Below are positions 19,550 through 28,600 of a stretch of 64,000 bases of DNA, one piece after another. This DNA comes from Chloroflexi bacterium TSY (GTDB lineage Bacteria; Chloroflexota; Anaerolineae; Caldilineales; Caldilineaceae). The translations under genes and the position numbers were made by a program. The stretch lies in NCBI GenBank assembly GCA_019217005.1, contig JAHBNG010000038.1:55881-119880 (forward strand), read 5' to 3'. The notes below the pieces were generated by a model. It was not told the origin of the DNA. It searched no databases and worked only from the letters and a program-made list of their open reading frames with translations. Every line of letters starts with the position of its first letter. Within the stretch, counting starts at the first letter, position 1.

Positions 19550-19598
19550 AGCAATGGTACGACGCAATATGCACCACAAATCTGAGTACGAAGGCAAC

Positions 19599-20645
19599 AT
19601 GGAACCTCAATTCTGGACCCTCATTAAAGAATTAACCGAACTTTCTGGTCCCGTTGGTCAAGAAGAAATTGTGCTCAACCGCATTCAGGCGCTGTGGACT
19701 GAGGGTGGTGCTCAGGTAACACGTACGCAGATCGGCAACGTACTAGGTCGCATTGGGAGTAAAGGACCCAAAATACTACTAGCGGCTCACGCGGATGAAC
19801 TTTGTTATTTAGTGCGAGCGATTGACGAAGACGGCTTTATCTGGCTCGCAAATGGACAGGCGTGGCAGCGCACCTATCGCTTTCACAATGCCTTCTCATT
19901 GGGACAACGGGTGCGCATCTTGGCACGTAGCGGAGAAATCCCAGGCGTCATTGCCACAACAACGGGTCATCTTGCTACCTTGACAATGCCAGAACCAAAG
20001 GAGCTGGATTGGAATGCCTTTTGGGTTGACACAGGACTGACGCGCAAGGAATTGCTAGATCGTGGTGTCACCCCTGGTATCCGCATCATTTGGGATGCAA
20101 CGACCGAGCGATTTGGTCCCCATGTGGTTGGCAAGGCACTGGATGATCGTGTCTTGCTGGCCATCCTGACTGAGATATTGCGTCGCGTCTCGCCGGACGA
20201 ATTGCAGTGCCAACTGACGCTTGCCTGCACCGTTCAAGAAGAAATCGGTCTGATTGGCGCAACGGCACTGGTCGCCCATGAAAAATTCGACGCGGCGATT
20301 GCGCTTGAAATTGGTTTGGCTGGTGACATCCCGAGCGTCGAAGACGAAGCAATGCCGCTACGATTAGGGGAAGGACCTGTATTGGTTCACAAGGATGCAC
20401 TTGTCCACTACGACCACGCCTTAACAAAACGTCTTGAAGAGACCGCACAATCGGCAAATATCCCCATTCAACATGCCGTTTTTGGCTCATTTGGCAGTGA
20501 TGGGGCTGCTTTTATGAAAGCAGACATCCCCAGCGCCTTAGTTGCCTTTCCTGCACGCTATACCCACACACCATTTGAAACCGCACACGTAAACGATATT
20601 GAAGCACTCACCGAGTGGTTGTGTGCTCTTGTACGAAGCGATTAG
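19599..20645 (+). CDS. M42-family metallo-aminopeptidase/endoglucanase-like hydrolase
   Basis: 348 residues from ATG 19599 (Met-Glu-Pro-Gln-Phe-Trp), with AAGG just upstream; the longer frame to 19362 overlaps metK and is a shadow. Two-metal hydrolase of the M42 family (tetrahedral aminopeptidases such as FrvX/YsdC/TET). Metal and catalytic residues visible: AAHADELCYLV near 66, GKALDDRVLLA near 178 (bridging Asp), CTVQEEIGLIGA near 210 (Glu-Glu pair), ALEIGLAGD near 235 and ARYTHTPFETAH near 325. It probably trims peptides in the cytosol. It ends the SAM-cycle run, 13 bases before an R5 repeat invaded by an IS. Confidence 0.87.
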   Translation: MEPQFWTLIKELTELSGPVGQEEIVLNRIQALWTEGGAQVTRTQIGNVLGRIGSKGPKILLAAHADELCYLVRAIDEDGFIWLANGQAWQRTYRFHNAFSLGQRVRILARSGEIPGVIATTTGHLATLTMPEPKELDWNAFWVDTGLTRKELLDRGVTPGIRIIWDATTERFGPHVVGKALDDRVLLAILTEILRRVSPDELQCQLTLACTVQEEIGLIGATALVAHEKFDAAIALEIGLAGDIPSVEDEAMPLRLGEGPVLVHKDALVHYDHALTKRLEETAQSANIPIQHAVFGSFGSDGAAFMKADIPSALVAFPARYTHTPFETAHVNDIEALTEWLCALVRSD

Positions 20646-20657
20646 AAATTGCGAATC

Positions 20658-22246
20658 GCTCATCAGACGAAAATGTGCAAATGCAATATTTCTTTACTTT
20701 CTGGTAAAGGCTTGAGTGACAAAGGGCAAACCGAAAGGGGCGGAAAAAAGAATCCACCCTGAAAAAACGGGATAAAATGTAAAAATAGTGCTCGGCTAGT
20801 TTAAGCAGCGGCATTGAGGCGGCGATGAGCGAGAACGCCTTTAGGGAAATGGTGTGAAACCGAGGCCTTTTTCCGAAAGTCAGGGTCGAGTTGGTCAGGA
20901 GTTGGAAAAAGAGCACTCGAGAGAACACGGCGCAGCCTGCCGGGAGTGGATTGAGGCTCTCGATCCCAGTAGCCAGTCGGTATGGGAGGAAGAGAAGCGG
21001 CTAAATGGGAAAGAAGATTGCCAGCCAGCAGCCCCAGTTCAGGTAAGCGGAAACAAGCCTCATCGGCATGAACAAATTGACGATGTAAGCCAATCATCTG
21101 CTTGGAAGCCAAGGGGGGGAGGTTCAACAGGCCAGCGTTCCAGGTAGACAAGATAAATGGTTTCAGGCTGCAAAGTCATAACGGTCGCCAAAACCAAAGG
21201 TGTGTTGTAGGCCGGATCCTGAATGACGTAAATCGAGTAGGTACGGTTGGCTGTATCCACCTTGGTTGTTCTGGGGACGAGATTGTGCCATGCTTGATAG
21301 CAAATCAGGCGACCACTATAGAGAAAGCGACCAGACGAGTCCGGAGTTGTAGCCTCGAGTCGCTTTCCTTATAGCTGCGAGAGCGGACGCACAATATCAC
21401 CATATTCAGGTGGTCTGCCTTTTTCTTTGCGTTTGGGGAACTCATTGCGGCGCACTGTGCAGTTAATCGCTTCCCGCAGGACAAATCGGTCTATGCCGCT
21501 TTCTAGCATTTCTCTGATTGTAAACCCGGCATCGACCACCGCCACTTCGTCTGACTCCAGTGATTTCTTCGTCTCTGTCAGCAGCTTTTTCCGAAACTCA
21601 CTTTCCTTTGTTCCAACCGTGCATCTCATGATTGCCTTGAGCAGTGGCACTCGCTTCCCGCCTATCTCCCCCGAGCTTATCATCACTCCAAAGATGAGCG
21701 CGGGCAATGCCCGACGAGCCGTTGAGTTATAGAGTCGGTTCACTTTCCCTTGCAGCTTCGGTCGCCAGAACCCTGTGATATCTATGCTTTTCACTCGGTA
21801 CCCTTCTAACTTTTTTTGCCTCCCATTCCCCTTTCCACTCCACTTCTTCTTGCCACGACCCCAGCAGACTTGTGATATCCCATGATCCATATCGAAAGCT
21901 CCACCAGCTTCGCCGGAGCTCCTCATCTTCAAACCCGCTTTCTTTCAATGCGCTATGGATTGCTCCTCGACTTTTCAGAAACGACCCATTCAGCATTGCC
22001 CACATCAGACGCATTACATTTACGTTTGTTCCCATCGGCGTTACTTGCAATACATTCATCAGTACTGCTATAGTTATTTCTGGCGCGGTTAGCATTCCTT
22101 CCTCCTTTTTGGGTTCTCTACCTTTAGGATGAACTGCTAACCGCTTTTTGTCACATTTCTCACCTCATCTCTTTTCTTTTACCAGAAAGTAAAGATATTT
22201 TGTCTCTGACGAAAACACCGATTTGCACATTTTTCTTAGATGAGCC
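20658..22246. repeat. Palindromic repeat R5, split by an IS4-like element
   Basis: The outer arms GCTCATCAGACGAAAATGTG (20658) and the complementary TTTGCACATTTTTCTTAGATGAGCC (ending 22246) match the undisturbed copy at 44558-44636. The IS lies at 20692-22194 in the loop. Confidence 0.7.
20692..22194 (-). mobile_element. IS4-like insertion sequence, copy A (decayed transposase)
   Basis: 1503 bp with terminal inverted repeats CTTTACTTTCTGGTAAA. ATATTT stands on both sides (target duplication of about 5-6 bp). The transposase runs on the minus strand from about 22095. Stitched reading frames show KSIDITGFWRPK (first Asp), VAVVDAGFTIREM (second Asp) and YLERWPVE with a Lys six residues on, which is exactly the Y-2-R-3-E-6-K pattern of IS4-group DDE transposases. 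The frame is broken around 21830 (extra bases in a G/A-rich stretch), near 21370 and in the last third. Further copies are at 41788-43228 and 59296-60769; each carries different defects. Confidence 0.85.
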
Positions 22247-22253
22247 TTGCAAA

Positions 22254-23678
22254 TTATCCTTTCTTCTTTCGCTCTAATCGCGCAACTCGATGTTCTAATT
22301 CAGCAATCTGACTAGCCGCTCGCTGCCAAGCTGGTGCCGAGGTCATGTTGTGTAGTGCCCATCCTGCCCACATGGATGCTTGCTCCAGGTCCTTGAGCTG
22401 CCATTCACAATATTTCGCCAACTCGATATAGGGGGTGGGATCAACACCGGTGACGCTGCTCAGCCACAACTGCCACGTCTCGGTGGCCTCTTGCCAGCGC
22501 TCCTGCCGCTTCTGTAGCTGACCCAGACGACGAAAGGCTTCAGCATGGGCGTCAGAACCTGGCTGTTCTTGACCAATCAGTGTCAATGCCTGGCACAATG
22601 CTTTTTCCGCCCATTCCCACTCTTCGCTCGCATCGTAGCAACAGCCAAGCGAAAGCCAGTCGAGTCCAGACAACTCTGATCCAATATCGACACCAACATC
22701 TCTATGCATGATCCCAAATGCATGTGAGAGCCGCTCGGCAACTGAAACCATACTGACAATATCTTCTCGATTATGATAGAAGATATTGGGCATCTGACGA
22801 GCATCACCGCTACGAGCATAGTTTGCGTAGAGAAAAGGAATCAGATGACCCGGAACATCTTCCTCAGACCGTTCTAACCCGAGAACCCTACGTTCCAAAT
22901 TGATCAAACGACAGCTCTGAAGCCGACGCTTCCACAACCTGCGAGCTGGATGAAGCAGATCCAAATGAGGCTGGCCTTCGTCCAGAAGTGGAGCCTCTGG
23001 CTCGACCCCAAGATGAAGACGCACACATTGTCTCAACCGGGTACGCAGTAATGGAAGATCAAATGTGCGACCGTTAAAGGTCACAGTCATTGTACAGCGT
23101 GTCAGAATTTTAGCCAATTCAACCAGCAAGGCAGCTTCTTCTCCCATGTTACGCATAAAGAGTTGCCGCACGACAAAGTGAGTTGGAGGAGAAGACAATG
23201 TTGAATTCTGCGTTCTTATATTTTCAAACGTCCCGATGCCAACCATAAAGCAATAAATACCTGCACCACCACCCAAGCCCGTTGTCTCTGTATCTATAAA
23301 TGCCGCTTGCCAAAACTGCTCGTCTTGCATCAGGTTAAAATCAGGATAAAGTGAATGGAAGATTCCTGGTTGATGCGAGAGGAGAGTGCCCAATGATTGA
23401 GGACCATGTCTCGTTTCAAGCGGAAGCGTATGGGTGAGAACATAGCAGGTTCCACCCTCATTTTCGATGACTTCGCCAGGAACCAAATCTTCCAAACGAA
23501 CTGGTCCATCATCATCGGGATGATCGATGGTGTGTCCGCTTAGATTTTGTCGAATATTAATATCATGTGGATCTCTCTTGTCGAGTAGGCTGCGCTGCGC
23601 TGGCAGTTCTAGTTCGGTTCGGGTCGTTTGTGTGCGTACTCCGTGTAATCGACGTAAGCGATCGAGCGTAGAAGACAT
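22254..23678 (-). CDS. YprB-like ribonuclease H-fold exonuclease with C-terminal helical repeats
   Basis: 474 residues. Residues ~120-330 form an RNase H-like 3'-5' exonuclease domain of the YprB type: AAFIDTETTGLGGGAGIYCFMV (DxE), TVTFNGRTFDLPLLRTR (third acid), and YHNREDIVSMV (final Asp). The last 150 residues resemble TPR helices (EEWEWAEKALCQAL, AEAFRRLGQLQKRQERW) and end in a basic coiled tail. Such proteins are common in Chloroflexota and Firmicutes; the nucleic-acid substrate is unknown. Stop codon lies seven bases after repeat R5, and the gene appears monocistronic. Confidence 0.75.
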   Translation of the reverse strand: MSSTLDRLRRLHGVRTQTTRTELELPAQRSLLDKRDPHDINIRQNLSGHTIDHPDDDGPVRLEDLVPGEVIENEGGTCYVLTHTLPLETRHGPQSLGTLLSHQPGIFHSLYPDFNLMQDEQFWQAAFIDTETTGLGGGAGIYCFMVGIGTFENIRTQNSTLSSPPTHFVVRQLFMRNMGEEAALLVELAKILTRCTMTVTFNGRTFDLPLLRTRLRQCVRLHLGVEPEAPLLDEGQPHLDLLHPARRLWKRRLQSCRLINLERRVLGLERSEEDVPGHLIPFLYANYARSGDARQMPNIFYHNREDIVSMVSVAERLSHAFGIMHRDVGVDIGSELSGLDWLSLGCCYDASEEWEWAEKALCQALTLIGQEQPGSDAHAEAFRRLGQLQKRQERWQEATETWQLWLSSVTGVDPTPYIELAKYCEWQLKDLEQASMWAGWALHNMTSAPAWQRAASQIAELEHRVARLERKKKG

Positions 23679-23987
23679 CGGACACCTAGTATTTCTCTTC
23701 GTAAAAAGTGAAGAATCTATATCGGAGTGATTTTTTGCGAATCCGCATTGAGTGTGCTCTCAATTTGGGACGCTGCCAGAAACCACTATTTCCTTTAATC
23801 ATATCGCTTGTCAGAATTCTAGGCAAACGATATAATCGCTAACAATAAACCAATGTCGACTCACCAAAATTGATGTCGAGCACACGACTAAATGAAAAAC
23901 ATAACCTCATCAGACAAATTTGTGCAAACGACATATTTCGCTTTTTGTGTTTAACCTAATCCACTCAAAAAAGAGGAGAGTTCATCC
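23679..23987. other. Divergent intergenic region
   Basis: About 300 A/T-rich bases between the YprB-like gene and the DapA-family gene, expected to hold both promoters. No clear promoter pair, repeat or small gene was found. Confidence 0.4.
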
Positions 23988-24926
23988 ATGTTGTTCGATA
24001 CTGCAACGCTACTCGACGCACTTTATTCAGTAACAACCATCCCCATTGTGCCATATATGAATGGGCAGATCGATTTTGTTGGTCATAGAAAAAATGTTGA
24101 ATATTTGATGACAAATAACCATCTCGATCAAGGTCGTCCGCGTGTTCTATCGATTGCTGGCACAAGCTTAATTCACCATATTGAATCTGATGATCAGAAT
24201 TCTCTGTTTGAGCAGACCGGGCGTGTAATGGGTAATGATGGCGTGCTCATGTCAGCGATCGTTCCCAACCCCATTGGTACGGCGGGTCGACTGATCGAAA
24301 TACAATCTCAATTCCAGCGCCCTCCAGATGTCTATTTGATTATGCCTCTGGGCGGAATCTATAGCCCAGCCGGACTGTATGAAACCTTTATGCAATTTGG
24401 CGAAACATATGGGAATTCCTGTGGTGCGCGTTTTCTCTACTATTTCCGACAGCCCCGAGACTTACCTCAAGTCATTCAGCTTCTAAATGATTCACCACAT
24501 TTTATTGGTGTCAAAGTGGGCACAGGTGTTGAGCACGTACGCCCGTTGATTGAGGGGGTGGGTGATAACGCAATGGTGATCTGGGGAATCGGTGATCGTA
24601 GCACAGATGCCGCGGAACTCGGCGCAAAGGGACATACATCTGGAACAGCCGTTGTGGCTGCCCGAACTGCTGATGAAATCAACAATGCTCAACGGCGTGG
24701 CGATTTTGCAGCAGCCCGTAAATACGAAGCAATTCTGAATGCATTAGAAGAAATTCGGTTTCGTGATGGTCGAAAGTACAACTACGCGGCTGTCGTCGAG
24801 GCTCTCAATGTAAGTGGCTTTGAGGATATTGTCGGAGGCGATGGTGGGCCGTTTAACCCGCATGTTCCAAAAGAGGTAAGCGAAGAGGTTAAAGCTGCCG
24901 TGGATGCTCTACGCGAATATCACTAA
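23988..24926 (+). CDS. DapA/NanA-family (dihydrodipicolinate synthase-like) aldolase
   Basis: 312 residues with GAGGAG upstream. TIM-barrel class I aldolase family acting on pyruvate or related keto acids via a lysine Schiff base. The likely Lys is in FIGVKVGTGVEHV near residue 170; the usual Tyr lies in FLYYFRQPRDLPQVI near 150; the early GTS segment reads SIAGTSLIHH. Sequence around the motifs departs from true lysine-pathway DapA, and no lysine genes are nearby, so a sugar-acid or other 2-keto acid aldolase is more likely. Stands alone, followed by hairpins. Confidence 0.75.
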   Translation: MLFDTATLLDALYSVTTIPIVPYMNGQIDFVGHRKNVEYLMTNNHLDQGRPRVLSIAGTSLIHHIESDDQNSLFEQTGRVMGNDGVLMSAIVPNPIGTAGRLIEIQSQFQRPPDVYLIMPLGGIYSPAGLYETFMQFGETYGNSCGARFLYYFRQPRDLPQVIQLLNDSPHFIGVKVGTGVEHVRPLIEGVGDNAMVIWGIGDRSTDAAELGAKGHTSGTAVVAARTADEINNAQRRGDFAAARKYEAILNALEEIRFRDGRKYNYAAVVEALNVSGFEDIVGGDGGPFNPHVPKEVSEEVKAAVDALREYH

Positions 24927-25118
24927 TGAATCATCGTAGAATTATCGTAGGTCACTTCTCTGAAGTGACGGACACCAAGATCCCTATCGCTTCACTTGGA
25001 GAAGGTCGATCCCTTGACACTTGTCCCGCCAGAGGCGGGACATATGATAAATTGTTATGATTTCGATTACACCATTGTCACTTCTCTGGGGTAACGAATA
25101 GACAAGCCAGATAAACCC
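24927..25118. other. Hairpin-rich spacer
   Basis: GTCACTTC/GAAGTGAC hairpin at 24951-24969 and GTCCCGCC/GGCGGGAC at 25023-25041; a second GTCACTTCTCTGGGGTAAC-like unit is at 25078. The 25023 hairpin may end transcription of the aldolase gene, but no T-run follows. Confidence 0.5.
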
Positions 25119-25337
25119 TTAAGACGTTTCAGAGAAGTGCTTTGGGTTTGCCAATCCCATGGGTTCCCAATGAACTACCAAGGCAATCGGAGGTGAATAT
25201 CTCATAGGCCGCTGCTCGCCTGCGCCATTGCGTAACAAACCGTCTGGAGCTTGCGAACCTGCCAGAAACATTGGCACCAAAGTTGTTGCCAGAAGCAACG
25301 AGATGATCGTCGGCTTGGTTAAAGCAATTTTTGACAA
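25119..25337 (-). pseudogene. ctaB: N-terminal remnant of haem O synthase (CtaB)
   Basis: The first ~28 residues (KIALTKPTIISLLLATTLVPMFLAG) match the conserved start of protohaem IX farnesyltransferase, in which a short loop and first membrane helix begin with ALTKPRIISLLL. After residue ~34 the sequence becomes unrelated and stops after 72 codons, whereas CtaB is about 290-300 residues. The farnesyl-diphosphate Asp-rich motifs are absent. Its position at the end of a cox operon is where ctaB normally lies. A functional copy would have to be elsewhere if the oxidase uses haem O or A. Confidence 0.65.
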
Positions 25338-25436
25338 TACACTAGCATCATAACGGAGATCTAACTACTCTACTGATGGTTCGGATACTGGACCATCCTG
25401 CAAAGTTGAACTCTGTGACTGCATCTTCTTTTGTCT

Positions 25437-26297
25437 TTATATAGATTTCGTTACCGGATTTATTTCCACCGAATTTTGCTTGGCTGAATCTTGCTTGGCT
25501 GAATCTTGCTTGGCTTGCTCAATCGTTTGTCGTTTTGCCTTTAATTCCTCTCGACGCACCAACATCAGATAGCCAAATCCCAGGATGAGCGTAAATGAAA
25601 ACCACTGTACCGCATAGTTTGTATGCATCATCGGGCTACGCAAATGCATGGCAGGATGACGATCTTCTCGGACGGGTATTTCAGTGAATGGACGTCCCTC
25701 TTCGGGCAATTGATATAAGAAAAAGGGGAACAATTGATAGGGCATTTGACGCTGAATCGCATCGATATCTGCTCGAAACCATTCCTTCTGGAACGCTGAA
25801 GATATCGGCAGCAAACTTTCCTCGTCGAGCGTCTGAGATTCTTGGGCCAGCCCAACCAGATGCCTGATCTTCGGTTCATCAAATTTCAGCCACTCTTCTG
25901 GGGAAGAATCAGCAAGTGGAACCCAGCCACGCGCAATGAGAATGGCGCGTGGTTCAGCTGTATCTATATCCTCGAGAATGAAAGGCGTCAATAGTTGTAT
26001 ACCTGGTTGGTTCTGTACATTTTGATTTTTCAATGCGACTTGATGGGCAAAATCATAAGAACCTGATGCCTCAATCCGTCGGAACTCCATCTCCGTCAAA
26101 TCCCCTGGCATCTCTTCCAAATTCAAATTCAACGGTTCCTGAGCCCACCGTTGAAAGACTATTCGATTATATGTTTCTCTTTGGTCTCGTCGCTCCAGTT
26201 GCCAAACGCCTAACCAGCTCAAACCGAGCATGCCGAGCAATACCAGGATCGTCGCCCACCACCAACGTTTGTTGATAAGCTTTTTTAATACCCACAT
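25437..26297 (-). CDS. SURF1-family oxidase assembly protein
   Basis: About 286 residues from ATG 26297 (Met-Trp-Val-Leu-Lys-Lys), with GAGGA upstream. Typical SURF1 layout: an N-terminal membrane helix with WWWATILVLLGMLGLSWLGVWQLERR, a periplasmic domain containing ARGWVPL near residue 140, and a second helix near 235 with HTNYAVQWFSFTLILGFGYL. SURF1 helps insert haem a into subunit I. The C-terminal tail has a five-residue unit KQDSA repeated, encoded by 15-bp tandem repeats at 25474-25520, so its length may vary between strains. Part of the cox operon. Confidence 0.85.
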   Translation of the reverse strand: MWVLKKLINKRWWWATILVLLGMLGLSWLGVWQLERRDQRETYNRIVFQRWAQEPLNLNLEEMPGDLTEMEFRRIEASGSYDFAHQVALKNQNVQNQPGIQLLTPFILEDIDTAEPRAILIARGWVPLADSSPEEWLKFDEPKIRHLVGLAQESQTLDEESLLPISSAFQKEWFRADIDAIQRQMPYQLFPFFLYQLPEEGRPFTEIPVREDRHPAMHLRSPMMHTNYAVQWFSFTLILGFGYLMLVRREELKAKRQTIEQAKQDSAKQDSAKQNSVEINPVTKSI

Positions 26298-26403
26298 AAG
26301 ATGATGATCCTCATTTATGCACACCCACAAAGCGCCTCGAGACGATCAAGAGAATGAGCGCTAAAACGCTGCCACTCACCATCAGCCAATTGACTTCGAA
26401 CAA

Positions 26404-27339
26404 TTACTTATTCTCCAGATTCCGCCACTTATTCTGAATCACGCGATGCTCTAATCCTGGTGCGACCAAAGCTTCTTCACTATTCCATTCACGTTGCTTC
26501 AATTTTTCTTGTTCTGCCCGACTCATTTCAATAGCCAAGATGATCAAAGCACCAGCAAAAAACATCATGCTTCCAGGTATCCACATAATCGCGCCACCCA
26601 ACTGCTGATCTTGCATCGTGCTCAGTCCCCAAATCGGTGGCACTGATTCATAATATGTGTAGATCGGTGTCCCGGCAAACGAGATAAATACACCAGCGAG
26701 CATGTTGGGGGGAATTGTCGCGATCAGAAATCCTATACGACCCCACGCAGACAAACGCTTGCGCAGGTATGGTGCGGCATCAACCACATGCCACCAATAA
26801 ATCAATGCTGCCCCAAAAAAAGTGATATGTTCAATATCGTGAACCCATCCCCGTCTCAAGGCAAGATTGTAGAGCTCAGGCTCGTGCCAGCCCAAGTAGA
26901 AAATGACAAAGAGCAACCAGCTAAACCCTGGAGAAAATGCCTTGTTCAAAAATCGGGCAAGAGGCGCATCGTGAAAAAAAAGGCGGGCAACGGATTTGCG
27001 AAGTGATTCTGGGACCCCCCATAGAGCAATCGGAAATGGTTCAGATAGCCAGATCAAAGGTGCAGCAATCATGATTGTCAGCAGATGCTGAATCATGTGC
27101 ATAAAAAAGAGCTGGCCACCCAACCAATCGATAGGAGAAAGCAATGCCAACGCAACTGCTCCCAAACCAACCAGATAGGACACCAGCCGGTATCTTGTTG
27201 CTAATTTCGCCTCTTTGCGACGCAAGATACGCCATCCTCGCACATAGAGTGTCCCAAAGATCAGGAGCAGCAGAATAATCTCTGGTCGCCAGTCCCAGCC
27301 GGACAATAGTGCTTGGAGGATTGGATGCATGTTAGCCAA
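26404..27339 (-). CDS. ctaG: CtaG-type (caa3_CtaG) cytochrome oxidase assembly membrane protein
   Basis: 311 residues with about seven membrane helices. Conserved signature FFMHMIQHLLTIMIAAPLIWLSEP near residue 80 with His residues thought to handle copper, WHEPELYNLALRR near 150, HDIEHITFFGAALIYWWHVVD near 165, and IPPNMLAGVFIS. This is the Bacillus-type CtaG (caa3 assembly), unrelated to the CtaG/Cox11 copper chaperone. Its start overlaps the coxC 3' end by eight bases, showing cotranslation. Confidence 0.85.
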   Translation of the reverse strand: MANMHPILQALLSGWDWRPEIILLLLIFGTLYVRGWRILRRKEAKLATRYRLVSYLVGLGAVALALLSPIDWLGGQLFFMHMIQHLLTIMIAAPLIWLSEPFPIALWGVPESLRKSVARLFFHDAPLARFLNKAFSPGFSWLLFVIFYLGWHEPELYNLALRRGWVHDIEHITFFGAALIYWWHVVDAAPYLRKRLSAWGRIGFLIATIPPNMLAGVFISFAGTPIYTYYESVPPIWGLSTMQDQQLGGAIMWIPGSMMFFAGALIILAIEMSRAEQEKLKQREWNSEEALVAPGLEHRVIQNKWRNLENK

Positions 27340-27971
27340 ATAAAGTCATAAACAGAGCATGGTGTGCTTCAATCGGTGTGCCAATCAGGTAAATTGCGGG
27401 ATAGAAAAAGATCCAAACTAAATCAACAAAGTGCCAATAAATAGCGCACGCCTCAACGCCCCAATGCTCTTCGCTGCTATAGTGACCATTGACACCCAAA
27501 TACCAGACAATTGCAATAAAGACCAAACCACTTAGCACGTGAAGCGCATGCATACCGGTCATCATAAACACAATAGCGCCAAATGCCCCATCCGAAGGTA
27601 AAAGATGGCCTTCAAAGATCGCTGGGAACATACCCCACTCAAAGATCATCACACCGAGTAGAAAAATTGTGCCAAGGATAAACGTGCTAATCATCCCAAT
27701 GGAAAAGGTGCGTCGGTCGTCATACTCCATTCCGGTCTCTGCCATATTCATGGACCAACTGCTGACCAGGAGAACCACAGTAACGATCAATCCGACGATC
27801 TGGTCCAGCTCAGGACGCACGATTTGACCATGATCGACCCACAGATAAAATCGAGCCGCCAATAGTCCGCCAAATAGAAAAACTTCAGATAAAAAAAAAC
27901 ATCCACAGCCCAAAACGACTGTTTCGCAGATGGACAGCATATGAATCTGCTGCCGAAGCGATTGCACTCAT
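27332..27971 (-). CDS. coxC: Cytochrome c oxidase subunit III, with a frameshift at a T9 run
   Basis: The subunit III body (SEVFLFGGLLAARFYLW, WSMNMAETG, GMFPAIFEG, MTGMHALHVLSGL, HWGVEACAIYWHFVDLVWIFFYP) is clear, with five to six membrane helices. The natural N-terminus is readable from ATG 27969-27971 (Met-Ser-Ala-Ile-Ala-Ser, then NSRFGLWMFF) but is joined to the body only by dropping one base in the nine-T run at 27891-27899. Read literally that frame stops right after the run, and the open frame instead starts from an internal ATG with an unrelated peptide. Either the assembly has one T too many, or the gene relies on slippage, or it is mutated. All core residues are otherwise intact. 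Confidence 0.85.
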
Positions 27972-28054
27972 TTGCTCCAGTGACTCCTTGTTCTGATCAT
28001 CACACCCATATTTTTCGCGCTTGATTCGCGCTCAATGCTTGCCCGTGGTTCCAC

Positions 28055-28342
28055 TAAGGCTTTTCCAACAATTAAAATCCGTAATAGTGACATTTGTCAC
28101 CCTAATTGACAATTTCAAGGGTTTGTAGAGGGTTCGCACCTCAAATTTGTCATGTTGTAACCTTTTTGACGCTAACAGACCCTCAGAGGTGTTCTAAGGA
28201 CTCGCTTGTATAGGGTTTGAACACCCAAAATCAGGGACCAAGGTGACAAATGTCACCATACGTAATATGATCTGGAAAAGCTCAAGCCATTCCAGAGAAA
28301 TCGACTTGGCAATTTAGGGATTTATTTCTCTGGAATGGCCTA
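28055..28342. repeat. Double-hairpin repeat R4, copy 2, split by an R3 MITE
   Basis: Same hairpins as at 15714-15983 (AGGCTTTTCCA / TGGAAAAGCT, GCCATTCCAGAGAAAT / ATTTCTCTGGAATGGC). The R3 element occupies the first hairpin's loop. The right end GGCCTA provides, on the minus strand, the TAG stop of the coxIV gene. It separates coxIV from coxC. Confidence 0.8.
28087..28256. repeat. 170-bp MITE, family R3, copy 1
   Basis: Both ends carry a self-complementary GTGACA..TGTCAC block followed by C. The reverse complement recurs at 40481-40650 with the same length and almost the same sequence. CGTAATA occurs at 28080-28086 and again about four bases after the right end, a probable 7-bp target duplication. 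Non-coding. Confidence 0.8.
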
Positions 28343-28570
28343 ATGCCCATCGTCCGACCACAAGCGCGAGATATGCATAAAATAGACAACCACAGCGTAT
28401 CCCTTTACCAAACCAAGGAGTAGTAGAATAATCGCGCTAGAGGTGACCAACGCCGCAAAATATTCAATGACAGTGACAACACCCAAAATGAGCGCTACTG
28501 TAATACTCAATCGATACGCGGCGCTTCGTCTCTCGCGTTTACTCACAGCATTCGCCGAATGGCTACTCAT
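28340..28570 (-). CDS. Small cytochrome c oxidase subunit IV
   Basis: 76 residues with two membrane helices (ITVALILGVVTVIEYFAAL and AIILLLLGLVKGYAVVVYFMHI) and the FMHISRLW motif of prokaryotic COX4-type subunits, which stabilise the oxidase. Lies 30 bases after coxA. Its last codons and TAG stop touch the R4 repeat, so the original C-terminus may have been trimmed. No residues look missing from the membrane part. Confidence 0.8.
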   Translation of the reverse strand: MSSHSANAVSKRERRSAAYRLSITVALILGVVTVIEYFAALVTSSAIILLLLGLVKGYAVVVYFMHISRLWSDDGH

Positions 28571-28600
28571 AACATTCTCCCAATATTTCAGGAAATTTGA

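Noticed and set aside
19362..19598. Long N-terminal extension of the M42 peptidase frame
   Set aside because: It overlaps metK in another frame and has no family sequence; the ATG at 19599 gives the normal length.
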